Positions 6,221 through 13,571 of a DNA stretch of 13,611 nt are shown piece after piece. The first letter of the stretch is position 1. Each line of letters begins with the position of its first letter. A model generated the notes under the pieces. It was not told where the DNA came from, ran no database searches, and saw only the letters and a list, made by a program, of their open reading frames with translations. Made by a program: the position numbers and the translations under genes. The stretch is from assembly GCA_030017935.1 (NCBI GenBank), contig JASEGF010000033.1:1-13611 (forward strand), in the 5' to 3' direction. Origin of the DNA: Bacteroidales bacterium. Lineage in GTDB: Bacteria > Bacteroidota > Bacteroidia > Bacteroidales > DTU049.

Positions 6221-7327
6221 ATGTCTAAAGAAAAAGATAAAAATAAAAAAGAATCTGCATTGAAGGTGAATGATGGCATTGATGAGCCATCTCAGATAAA
6301 TCCTGATGTTGTAAAAAAATTTTTATCTCAAAAAAAAACCTTTTCTATAGAAGGAATAATCGAAGGTATAAAAAATGGTGATAGAGTAGCTTTATCTAGA
6401 GCAATTACTATGATAGAAAGTCTGAATCCTACACATTATGAGCTTGCTCAAAAGATTATACAAGAGTGCCTACCGTTAAGTGGCAATAGTTTACGTATTG
6501 GTATAACAGGAATACCTGGTGCTGGCAAAAGCACATTTATAGAGTCTTTTGGTACTATGCTTACTAATTTAGGTCATAATGTCGCTGTCTTAGCCATAGA
6601 TCCTACTAGTCAAATATCTAAAGGTAGTATCTTAGGAGATAAAGTACGTATGGAAAAGCTGGCAACCAATCCAAAAGCTTTCATTCGCCCTTCGCCATCT
6701 GCTGGTACTCTAGGTGGAGTTTCACGCAAAACTAAAGAATCAATGATTCTCTGCGAAGCTGCAGGATTTGACATTATCTTAATTGAGACTGTTGGCGTGG
6801 GACAGAGTGAGGTAGCAGTAAAAAATATGATAGATTTCTTTCTTTTATTACTTGTAGCTGGCGCTGGAGATGAATTGCAGGGTATGAAACGTGGTATTAT
6901 AGAAATGGCAGACGCTATTTTTATTAATAAAGCTGATGGTGATAATTTAAATAAAGCAAAAATTTCTGCACAAGAATATAAATTAGCAATGCATCTTTTA
7001 CCTCCACATCCTGCTGGGTGGGTGCCCGTAGTAGATGTGTGTAGTGCTATCACTGGCTATAACTTGGATATTATTTGGCAAACAATTCAAAATTATGTCA
7101 ATTTAGCTAAAAATAATGGCTTTTTTGATAGAAATAGACAACATCAAGAAGCTCAACGCATATACGATTATTTAGTTGAGGAGCTTAATTTATTCTTTTG
7201 GAATAATGATAAACTACAATCAGAATATGAAGCACTAAAACAACAGGTTTTACAACAAAAATTAACTGCTTATCAAGCAGCGACAATTTTGAAATCACTA
7301 TTTATAAAATTGTTGTCAAAAATATAA
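6221..7327 (+). CDS. meaB: MeaB/ArgK-type G-protein chaperone of methylmalonyl-CoA mutase
   Basis: This 368-aa SIMIBI-class P-loop GTPase has all the family signatures. The Walker A is GITGIPGAGKST (94-105). The Mg/switch segment is IDPTS (126-130). SILGDKVRM and FIRPSPSAGTLGGVS follow. The ETVGVGQSE switch/Walker B region is at 189-197 and the guanine-specificity motif NKAD at 236-239. The C-terminal helical dimerisation region is present. Known homologues (MeaB, human MMAA) load adenosylcobalamin onto methylmalonyl-CoA mutase and protect or reactivate it using GTP. No mutase gene is within this window, so the partner must lie elsewhere. The first 40 or so residues are a charged, low-complexity extension (KEKDKNKKES). 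The start follows the thioredoxin-like stop by one base. The 3' end converges on the secreted orphan with an 8-bp gap. Confidence 0.92.
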   Translation: MSKEKDKNKKESALKVNDGIDEPSQINPDVVKKFLSQKKTFSIEGIIEGIKNGDRVALSRAITMIESLNPTHYELAQKIIQECLPLSGNSLRIGITGIPGAGKSTFIESFGTMLTNLGHNVAVLAIDPTSQISKGSILGDKVRMEKLATNPKAFIRPSPSAGTLGGVSRKTKESMILCEAAGFDIILIETVGVGQSEVAVKNMIDFFLLLLVAGAGDELQGMKRGIIEMADAIFINKADGDNLNKAKISAQEYKLAMHLLPPHPAGWVPVVDVCSAITGYNLDIIWQTIQNYVNLAKNNGFFDRNRQHQEAQRIYDYLVEELNLFFWNNDKLQSEYEALKQQVLQQKLTAYQAATILKSLFIKLLSKI

Positions 7328-7335
7328 ATTGTACC

Positions 7336-7962
7336 TTATTTGCCACCTAATTCTCTAAATAAATTTTTAATATTTATCATTTCTAATGAGATTTTTGTCG
7401 GAGAGAATTTCAAATCTTCATTATTTACACAACATTCATCTACAAAAAACCAGCTATATTTAGACGTATTAAAATCTGGAATTTCTATATATTTATCATT
7501 TAATACTTGCAATTTATTATAATACACGCTATCTAAATGTGTAGAGTTTTTATCTAAAATATTTTGAGTTTTAGTCGGTTTTTTATTATATTTTTGCTGT
7601 AATTCTATTATTTGGTTGTATAGTATTTCATTTTTTTGCCTGGAATTCACTAATTTTTCTATAGACCATATAGGTTCATACCTCAGTAATATAAATGGTT
7701 GCACTTTATCTATATAATCTTTTTTTAGGCTATCAGATTTAATAGCTTCGGGTTCACATATTAAACTATCCTCACAAAATATTTTTAAAAATGAATCTTT
7801 TAATTCAAAATGCCAATTTTTAGGTATATTTGATAATATCATTGCAAGTGTAGGATCGTCTTTTGCCCATTTAATGACTAATGAATCGGGGAAAATATTA
7901 TTAGATGTTAGAGTTGTGATATGCAATAATATGATTATTGATATAATGATTAATTTTTTCAT
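7336..7962 (-). CDS. Secreted protein of unknown function
   Basis: I do not recognise this 208-aa protein. It begins with a clear signal peptide (MKKLIIISIIILLHITTLTS, 1-20) without a lipobox cysteine, so it is likely periplasmic or exported. The mature part is mixed alpha/beta: IPKNWHFELKDSFLKIFCEDSLIC, then LLRYEPIWSIEKLVNSRQ. A lysine/glutamine-rich helical stretch follows at about 107-150 (ILYNQIIELQQKYNKK). A cysteine pair sits in FVDECCVNNEDL near the C-terminus, and there are four cysteines in all, so disulfides are possible. The spacing of ENIPKNWHF-like and RYEPIW segments suggests a compact domain rather than a repeat protein. It is transcribed alone, from a TAnnTTTG box at 7995-8002, and converges with the MeaB-type gene. 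Confidence 0.7.
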   Translation of the reverse strand: MKKLIIISIIILLHITTLTSNNIFPDSLVIKWAKDDPTLAMILSNIPKNWHFELKDSFLKIFCEDSLICEPEAIKSDSLKKDYIDKVQPFILLRYEPIWSIEKLVNSRQKNEILYNQIIELQQKYNKKPTKTQNILDKNSTHLDSVYYNKLQVLNDKYIEIPDFNTSKYSWFFVDECCVNNEDLKFSPTKISLEMINIKNLFRELGGK

Positions 7963-7994
7963 AATTTTTTTTATAATAATTACTAAAACTATGC

Positions 7995-8002
7995 CAAAAA
8001 TA
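7995..8002 (-). promoter_or_regulatory. Promoter -7 box for the secreted orphan
   Basis: The minus strand reads TATTTTTG, matching TAnnTTTG, and ends 32 bp before the ATG at 7962. Just upstream lies the perfect 10-bp palindrome GTTATATAAC (8011-8020), inside the promoter spacer, which could be an operator or chance. No -33 TTG is found. Confidence 0.4.
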
Positions 8003-8084
8003 TTTTAAATGTTATATAACCTTTATCGAGAGTAATAATATTTTAGATTAATATTTAAATGTCTTATAATTAGTATACACGTAT

Positions 8085-8128
8085 TTACAAATTTTTTAAA
8101 AATTAATCATTTACAAATAATTACAAAT
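8085..8128 (+). repeat. Three direct copies of TTACAAAT upstream of the SSB-like gene
   Basis: TTACAAAT occurs at 8085-8092, 8111-8118 and 8121-8128. The last two start exactly 10 bp apart, one helical turn. All three lie upstream of the -33 element at 8147-8149 in the same intergenic region. They may be activator or repressor sites. The octamer is AT-rich, so some repetition is expected by chance. Confidence 0.35.
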
Positions 8129-8146
8129 GAATATTTTCGTAAGTAA

Positions 8147-8175
8147 TTGATTATTATCCGACTATGGTATATTTG
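8147..8175 (+). promoter_or_regulatory. Promoter for the SSB-like gene (TTG - 18 bp - TATATTTG)
   Basis: TTG at 8147-8149 and TATATTTG at 8168-8175 are separated by 18 bp, fitting the Bacteroidota -33/-7 arrangement. It is the only promoter in the window where both elements are visible. A second -7 match, TAATTTTG at 8182-8189, lies just downstream. The leader would be about 40 nt or shorter. Confidence 0.5.
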
Positions 8176-8220
8176 TGATATTAATTTTGCTGCACAAACA
8201 GTTCAAAAAAACACAAAATT

Positions 8221-8679
8221 ATGAAAACACAAGAACAAAACAGCGAAATCATCGCAAACGAAGCAGAAAATCAAATGGAAAATTTCCAATTAGATCAGAA
8301 TGAATTTGCAGAAAAATTAGCAGGAATCATTGCTAATCAAAAGAGTGTAAACATGCTATTGCTAAAAGGCTTCATAGCATCAGAGGTGAAAATATTTAAT
8401 TATGGTACTTGGGAGAAATATAGTTTCACTCTAGGAGTATCTGAGCGTAAATGGAATGGTAAAACTTTTGAATTTTATAATCAATATTTACCTATTACGC
8501 TCACAAGCACTTTAGCAGATATAGTAGGTAAACAGTACAAAAAAGGTAATGAAATCATAGTGCTGGCTACCATTCATCGAAGTGTAAGAGATGTAGATGG
8601 TCAAAAGAAAGTTTACTACGACATCAAAGCTAATGACTTGTATTCAGCTGATAAAACAAAAACAGCTATGGTAGCTTAA
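8221..8679 (+). CDS. Short SSB-like OB-fold protein
   Basis: The 152-aa protein has an acidic, glutamine-rich N-terminal tail (1-40) followed by one OB-fold-like domain (about 43-141). The pattern LKGFIASEVKIFNYGTW...YSFTLGVSERKWNGKTFEFYNQYLPITL resembles the beta1-beta3 strands of single-stranded DNA-binding proteins. LADIVGKQYKKGNEIIVLATI.....DGQKKVYYDIKANDL matches their LA..Y.KG..V...G.......DGQ.RY...I.A..L segment. It lacks the acidic DDDIPF-type C-terminal tail that recruits repair partners and ends TKTAMVA. It is therefore probably not the main replication SSB but a paralogue or related nucleic-acid binder. It is monocistronic, with a two-element promoter and a strong terminator, which suggests substantial expression. 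Family assignment is by pattern only. Confidence 0.72.
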   Translation: MKTQEQNSEIIANEAENQMENFQLDQNEFAEKLAGIIANQKSVNMLLLKGFIASEVKIFNYGTWEKYSFTLGVSERKWNGKTFEFYNQYLPITLTSTLADIVGKQYKKGNEIIVLATIHRSVRDVDGQKKVYYDIKANDLYSADKTKTAMVA

Positions 8680-8705
8680 AAGATTATTCAAGTATTGTTA
8701 AAAAC

Positions 8706-8737
8706 AAAAAAGCGGAGCCCAAGGCTCCGCTTTTTTT
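8706..8737. terminator. Strong intrinsic terminator, probably bidirectional
   Basis: GCGGAGCC (8712-8719) pairs with GGCTCCGC (8723-8730) around the triloop CAA. The stem is extended by A-run/T-run pairing (8706-8711 with 8731-8736) and followed by a T-run. Because an A-run precedes it, it reads as a terminator on both strands. It serves the SSB-like gene and the convergent DUF2723 gene that ends at 8757. It is the only GC-rich hairpin in the window. Confidence 0.93.
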
Positions 8738-8756
8738 ATTATAATGAAATTATAAA

Positions 8757-11700
8757 TTATCCCCTAGTAGCGTATAACTGATAAAAATGTTCAAATTGTT
8801 TCATATAAGTATCAGTTATATCATTTAATTTGTATTGTTCAGCATATCTCAATATTGATTGAAGCATAAATAAGTATTGTTGTTTATCCACATCTAATAA
8901 TCTGTGTTTTTTATCAGGTAATGAATAAATATAATTAAGATACTCAATAGCAACATCAGCTGCTCTTTTCATAATAGGGGTAGCCTTGTCTATAGCTCCT
9001 GCTTTTAAGTAATTTTCAATAATAGGGAGGATAAAAATGTCATAAGGTACTTGATTTTCGGGCATTTCTAACATAGCTCGATCTAGTACTTTAATAGCAG
9101 AATCTTTTTTATTTTCATGTAATAAATAAGTAGATAGACGTCCCGATACGATACCACGAAGATTTTTAGCTAGCCTTAGATTAGTTTCATCTAGATAAAC
9201 TCTAGGATCATTCATATTACCCCATTGGAATTTATTCATAAAATTATTGTACATTACATCAGTATTTACGCCGCCAGTATATCCATCTATTACATTTGCT
9301 TTTACTGGCAAAAGATGATAAGCCATTCCTTCTTGGAATAGGTATTTTTCTAACCCCATATAGGATTCTTGTCCGCTGGTAACAGAGAAATAAATAGGAC
9401 GTTCCCAATCATTATTAGCTAAAATATCTAATAAAAATAGTTGTGCTTTAGTAATAGCAGATCTATTAATATTAATAATAACGCTATCTACTATACTATC
9501 TTTATATTTTTCAGGTATTATCCCTAGACTTAATACTTTTTCTTTATCTACAGGTACATAAAATGTTTTACCTGGTAAATAATCTATTCTACCATATTGC
9601 GGATCATTTATCACGAAAGCATTATTATCTTTGTTAATCAAATCAAAATATTCCTTCAGATTAATCGGTTCTTTAATTTGGTCAAAGACATAAATTATGT
9701 CTCTGGTACCCGATCGATAAGCTTTATGATCCATAGAGATAGGCAAAGGATCGGAGAGATAAACCTTACGCTTCATTTGATCTCCATACCAATCTGTTTG
9801 TAATAGAGACAAATTACAGACTCTAAGATCGGTGCGATGACCTTCCACTTCTTGTACATACCATAAAGGGAAAGTATCATTATCTCCAGTAGTAAAAAAT
9901 ATTGTATTCGGTTCACAAGAATCCAAATACATTTTGGCGATATCTCTAGCAGTATATCTATGAGATCTATCATGATCATCCCAATTTTCATTTGCCATAA
10001 TGCCAGGTACTAGAACCAAGGTCATTACAGTAGCTAAGATTGGAGCTAAGATATTTTCTTTTTTTAACAATCTCTTTAGACCATCTGCAATAGCTAAAAC
10101 ACCAAGGCCTATCCAAATAGCATAAGCATATGTGGAACCCACATAGGAATAATCACGCTCACGAGGTTGATATGGAGTTTGATTTAAGTATAAAACTATA
10201 GCTAAACCGGTCATAAAAAACAGCATAAAAACAATAAAAGTGTTTTTACTATTCTTATTGAGTTGATAAAATAATCCTATAAGACCTAATATTAGAGGTA
10301 AGAAGTAATAATGATTCCTTGCTCTATTTTCCTTCATATAGGTAGGATATGTATCAGTATCACCGACATTACTTTTATCAATAAATTTAATACCCGATTC
10401 CCAATTGCCATTCATCGGATCACCATGTCCTTGTAAATCATTTTGGCGACCAACAAAATTCCAGAAAAAGTATCTCATATACATGAACCCTACTTGATAC
10501 GAAAAGAAAAATCTCAAATTTTCTATAAAAGTAGGTTTGTAAATCACTTGACTTTCGCCACCTGTACTCACTCTTATAGGCACACCTTTGATTTTTCCCC
10601 ATTCCTTATAAGCAGTTTCGTGATACGATTCTTGATTACTCCACATACGTGGAAAGAATGTAGTAAATCTTTTATCGTAAGCTGGTACAACCTTTTCCCT
10701 TTTATCAATAATAACATATTTTTTAGCTTGTTCATCTTTTTCGTAAACAGGACTTCTGTCTTTCCATTGATCTCGAGGAGCATAAGGTGCATTATAATAA
10801 GGACCAAATAATAATGGTGTAGAACCATATTGCTCCCTATTGAGGTATGCTAGCAATGCTGGAGCGGTTTTTGGAGCATTTTCATTTATAGGTGTATTAG
10901 CATTAGATCTAATAGGTAATATCAGGAATGTAGAATATCCAATTAACAAAAATGCTAATGATAGCCATATAGAATTAGCTATACTCATCTTATGTTTTTG
11001 GGTATACCATATGGCAAAACCAATGCCACCGATAATAAGGATAAAGAAAAATATTGTACCAGAATTAAAAGGTAACCCTAAAGTATTAACAAAAAATATT
11101 TCAATTTTCCCTGCAAGCCATACAACACCTGGTATTATAACCAAGAAGAGTAAACCTAAAATAGCAATACCAACTAATAAAGCTATAATAGTTTTTTTGG
11201 TTGTAGGTTTATATTTTCTATAATAATAAATTAATGCAATAGCAGGAATTGCTAGTATATTTAGCAAGTGTACACCTATTGCAAGCCCTATTAAGAAAAT
11301 AATGAAAATCAACCATTTAAATGAATGAGAATCGTCAGCATTTCTTTCCCATTTAGTAGCTGCCCAGAATGTGATAGCAGTGAAAAATGAAGATGTAGCA
11401 TATACTTCTCCTTCTACAGCATTAAACCAGAATGAATCAGTAAAAGTAAAAGCTAAAGCACCAACAAAACCAGCTCCCAAAACAGCGATAATATTATACA
11501 AATTGTAATTTTCATCATCTTTTATTAATATCTTTTTAGCAAAGAAAGTAATAGTCCAGAATAAAAATAAAATAGTGAAAGCACTCATCAAGGCACTCAT
11601 AACATTTACACACATCGCTACCTTAGTAACATCATTTGTAAATAATGTAAAAAATCTAGCTAATAATTGAAAAGTAGGAGCTCCAGGAGGATGTCCCACT

Positions 11701-11840
11701 TGGAGTTTGTATGAAGTAGCTATATATTCACCACAATCCCAAAAGCTTGTGGTAGGCTCGATAGTAGATAAATAGACAAATGCTGCAATGCCAAATACTA
11801 TCCAACCAATTACATTGTTCCACAATGAATACTTTTTCAT
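8757..11840 (-). CDS. DUF2723 multi-spanning glycosyltransferase-like membrane protein
   Basis: This 1027-aa protein has an N-terminal half with about ten or more transmembrane helices. A conserved loop follows helix 1: PTTSFWDCGEYIATSYKLQVGHPPGAP (29-55), with the acidic pair D35/E38. That layout is typical of GT-C glycosyltransferases, which use lipid-linked sugars on the outer face of the membrane. Later family segments include QTPYQPRERDYSYVGS near the last helices, FFTTGDNDTFPLWYVQEVEG at about 650, and RPIYFSVTSG. The C-terminal 120-150 residues are helical and TPR-like (SAIKVLDRAMLEMPENQVPYD...). The DUF2723 family includes vertebrate TMEM260, reported as a protein O-mannosyltransferase. 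A role in protein or surface O-glycosylation is therefore a fair inference, not proven. It is downstream of a GT-B glycosyltransferase on the same strand, 128 bp away, and ends at the shared terminator. Confidence 0.9.
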   Translation of the reverse strand: MKKYSLWNNVIGWIVFGIAAFVYLSTIEPTTSFWDCGEYIATSYKLQVGHPPGAPTFQLLARFFTLFTNDVTKVAMCVNVMSALMSAFTILFLFWTITFFAKKILIKDDENYNLYNIIAVLGAGFVGALAFTFTDSFWFNAVEGEVYATSSFFTAITFWAATKWERNADDSHSFKWLIFIIFLIGLAIGVHLLNILAIPAIALIYYYRKYKPTTKKTIIALLVGIAILGLLFLVIIPGVVWLAGKIEIFFVNTLGLPFNSGTIFFFILIIGGIGFAIWYTQKHKMSIANSIWLSLAFLLIGYSTFLILPIRSNANTPINENAPKTAPALLAYLNREQYGSTPLLFGPYYNAPYAPRDQWKDRSPVYEKDEQAKKYVIIDKREKVVPAYDKRFTTFFPRMWSNQESYHETAYKEWGKIKGVPIRVSTGGESQVIYKPTFIENLRFFFSYQVGFMYMRYFFWNFVGRQNDLQGHGDPMNGNWESGIKFIDKSNVGDTDTYPTYMKENRARNHYYFLPLILGLIGLFYQLNKNSKNTFIVFMLFFMTGLAIVLYLNQTPYQPRERDYSYVGSTYAYAIWIGLGVLAIADGLKRLLKKENILAPILATVMTLVLVPGIMANENWDDHDRSHRYTARDIAKMYLDSCEPNTIFFTTGDNDTFPLWYVQEVEGHRTDLRVCNLSLLQTDWYGDQMKRKVYLSDPLPISMDHKAYRSGTRDIIYVFDQIKEPINLKEYFDLINKDNNAFVINDPQYGRIDYLPGKTFYVPVDKEKVLSLGIIPEKYKDSIVDSVIININRSAITKAQLFLLDILANNDWERPIYFSVTSGQESYMGLEKYLFQEGMAYHLLPVKANVIDGYTGGVNTDVMYNNFMNKFQWGNMNDPRVYLDETNLRLAKNLRGIVSGRLSTYLLHENKKDSAIKVLDRAMLEMPENQVPYDIFILPIIENYLKAGAIDKATPIMKRAADVAIEYLNYIYSLPDKKHRLLDVDKQQYLFMLQSILRYAEQYKLNDITDTYMKQFEHFYQLYATRG

Positions 11841-11872
11841 TATAATTATTTTTTGCGAAGTTAAATATTTTT

Positions 11873-11892
11873 TAAAAATTAATAAATTTTTA
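11873..11892. repeat. Short AT-only inverted repeat between the two glycosyltransferase genes
   Basis: TAAAAATT (11873-11880) and AATTTTTA (11885-11892) are perfect reverse complements around the loop AATA. The hairpin lies between the GT-B stop and the DUF2723 start. It could attenuate read-through between the two genes but is weak and AT-only. Confidence 0.3.
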
Positions 11893-11968
11893 TTTTTACT
11901 ATTATACGTTTCAAAAATAATTAAATTTTTCAGGAAACATTTTATACTAAATGTCTATTTCAGAAATT

Positions 11969-13279
11969 TTACTGATATTTCTTATAATTCTCTAATATAT
12001 TATAAAATTTCTTTGCTAAATTTTCTCTACTATATACTTCTTTTTGCGGATAGTCTACTACCAACCTATCGCCATCGATATATTTTTGGTAAATATTTAA
12101 TATAAAATCTTTGATACCTTGTAAGTCGTCCCAATCTATCATTTTAGCATATTCTGAGTTTCCTAAGATCATTGCAGCGTCGCCATCAGTTGGTCCTATA
12201 CCCAGGATAGGTCTTCCAGCAGCGAAATATTCAAAAATTTTTCCAGTAATTATGCTTTTAGCAGATGCTGAATTAGGAATAATTAATAATAGAATTGCAG
12301 CTTTCTGTTGCTCTTTTATTGCTTCAAAATGAGGAATAGATGAATGTATCTCTGTATATTTATGTAAATTATATTTATTAATATTTTCAGTAATACTGCT
12401 ATCGATATTACCTATCAAAGTTATTTTTAAATGTGAAGAAAAAGAATACTCTTCTTTTAATAACATCGAAATAGCTTTCCACAGATTTTCTATATTGCTT
12501 TGAGGGGATAGTATCCCAGTATAAACAATATTAAAAAAATTATTATCAATTTTATTTTCTTGATTTTGAATAATTGATTGTTCAAAACCATTCTCGATGA
12601 TAAAATATTCTCTATTATTTATTTTTTTTAATATTTCTAATAAAGAATTGCTAACAGTAGTAACTATATCAGCCGACTGTAGAACAGTTTTTTCATAATG
12701 TTTTGTCTTTTCTAGTGAATATTTACTAGGATGAAGTATCTCGATGAAATAGATTTCTGACCATGGATCTCTAAAATCTGCAGCCCAAATTAATTTTTTA
12801 TCAAAATATTTTTTTAATTTAAGGCCTATTAAATGAATACTATGTGGTGGACCTGTAGTTACTATAACATCTATGTTATTTTGTTCAATATATTTTTTTA
12901 AAAATTTATATGATGGTTTTACCCAAAAGACTCTGGAATCTGGAATGAAAACATTAGCTCTGAACCATAACCCCATTTTTTGTATGAAAGATTTTTTGTT
13001 ACTAGCAGTACTCATTCCTAATCCTATTTTATTTTTCTCGCCTGCTGCCTTATTGTAAAAATGTGCGGGATCCCAAATAGGCCTCTTGATGATTGTTAAT
13101 TTTGGTGAAATATCTGCTGATAAAGTAGGATCTAATATTTGATAATCTTGAGTATCTGGAACAAATACAGCTACATTATTACCAGGAATATCTGCTAAAT
13201 GATTAGCCATATATAACCATCGCTGTACTCCACTACCACCTGCAGGCGGCCAATAATATGCTATTATTAATATATTCAT
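11969..13279 (-). CDS. GT-B glycosyltransferase (family 4-like)
   Basis: The 436-aa protein shows both Rossmann halves of a GT-B enzyme. The N-terminal glycine-rich acceptor loop YYWPPAGGSGVQR (8-20) comes right after the first beta-strand. Then come TTGPPHSIHLIGL (141-153) and ADFRDPW (167-173). The linker ADIVTTVSNSLL (203-213) precedes IIENGF (228-232). In the C-terminal half are NIVYTGILSPQSNI (250-263) and the donor-binding segment KIFEYFAAGRPILGIGP (347-363), whose ExxxxxE-like glutamate E350 is typical of retaining family 4 enzymes. It transfers a sugar from a nucleotide-sugar donor in the cytoplasm. The acceptor is probably lipid-linked or an envelope glycan, given the DUF2723 gene downstream. 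Its ATG overlaps the stop of the upstream DUF4834-like gene (ATGA), so the two are translationally coupled. Confidence 0.9.
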   Translation of the reverse strand: MNILIIAYYWPPAGGSGVQRWLYMANHLADIPGNNVAVFVPDTQDYQILDPTLSADISPKLTIIKRPIWDPAHFYNKAAGEKNKIGLGMSTASNKKSFIQKMGLWFRANVFIPDSRVFWVKPSYKFLKKYIEQNNIDVIVTTGPPHSIHLIGLKLKKYFDKKLIWAADFRDPWSEIYFIEILHPSKYSLEKTKHYEKTVLQSADIVTTVSNSLLEILKKINNREYFIIENGFEQSIIQNQENKIDNNFFNIVYTGILSPQSNIENLWKAISMLLKEEYSFSSHLKITLIGNIDSSITENINKYNLHKYTEIHSSIPHFEAIKEQQKAAILLLIIPNSASAKSIITGKIFEYFAAGRPILGIGPTDGDAAMILGNSEYAKMIDWDDLQGIKDFILNIYQKYIDGDRLVVDYPQKEVYSRENLAKKFYNILENYKKYQ

Positions 13280-13509
13280 TTTTTATTTTCTTTGTATTTG
13301 ATATCTTCTATATCTGAAACATCTACTTTGTTTTTTTTGTATCCTTTAGGAAATTAAATTTTTATGTTTTTGCCTTTACTAGTCTCAGAATGACTGTCTA
13401 TATTGTCTTGATATTGTTTAAACTTCTTTTTTAAAAAAATTGGTAAAAGTCTCCTAATCAGCCAAAATAATATTAATAATCCTAATATGAAATAAAGTAT
13501 AAAGTTCAT
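13276..13509 (-). pseudogene. DUF4834-like small membrane protein interrupted by an in-frame TAA
   Basis: From the ATG at 13507-13509 the frame encodes a 51-residue product: one transmembrane helix (MNFILYFILGLLILFWLI), a basic juxtamembrane stretch (RRLLPIFLKKKFKQY) and a polar tail, ending at TAA (13354-13356). The same frame then continues with no further stop for 25 codons, FPKGYKKNKVDVSDIEDIKYKENKK, to TGA (13276-13278), which overlaps the start of the glycosyltransferase. The whole 77-codon layout is the plan I associate with DUF4834 family proteins: TM helix, basic stretch, polar linker, short acidic I/VDxEDI end. The TAA thus looks like a nonsense change (for example from a tyrosine codon) or a base error. 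A truncated 51-aa membrane protein could still be made. The promoter-like TAATTTTG lies at 13529-13536. Family assignment is moderate; the open frame on both sides of the stop is directly visible. Confidence 0.6.
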
Positions 13510-13528
13510 AACTTAATTCAATTATTTA

Positions 13529-13536
13529 CAAAATTA
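13529..13536 (-). promoter_or_regulatory. Promoter -7 box for the DUF4834-like / glycosyltransferase operon
   Basis: The minus strand reads TAATTTTG, matching TAnnTTTG, and ends 19 bp before the ATG at 13509. No -33 TTG is seen. If used, it would drive the DUF4834-like gene, the GT-B gene and possibly the DUF2723 gene. Confidence 0.4.
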
Positions 13537-13571
13537 TAAAAAACTTATAATAGATTTTTTTCATCCTATTA

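Noticed and set aside
6610..7053. 147-codon open frame antisense to the MeaB-type gene
   Set aside because: It mirrors the conserved GTPase coding sequence and its product has no recognisable domain; it is a shadow frame.
7340..7522. 60-codon plus-strand open frame within the secreted orphan gene
   Set aside because: Antisense shadow; the minus-strand gene has a signal peptide and a promoter-like box.
8011..8020. Perfect palindrome GTTATATAAC as a separate operator call
   Set aside because: Ten A/T-dominated bases arise easily by chance here; it is mentioned only with the nearby promoter box.
9597..11223. Several plus- and minus-strand open frames of 68-127 codons within the DUF2723 gene
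   Set aside because: All lie inside the 1027-codon gene in other frames, and none shows family motifs or a start context.
11788..12105. 105-codon plus-strand open frame across the DUF2723/GT-B junction
   Set aside because: It is F/I/Y-rich because it reads AT-rich intergenic DNA and the antisense of two genes; no domain is visible.
12111..13058. Short plus-strand open frames (61 and 73 codons) inside the GT-B gene
   Set aside because: They are antisense shadows of conserved glycosyltransferase motifs.
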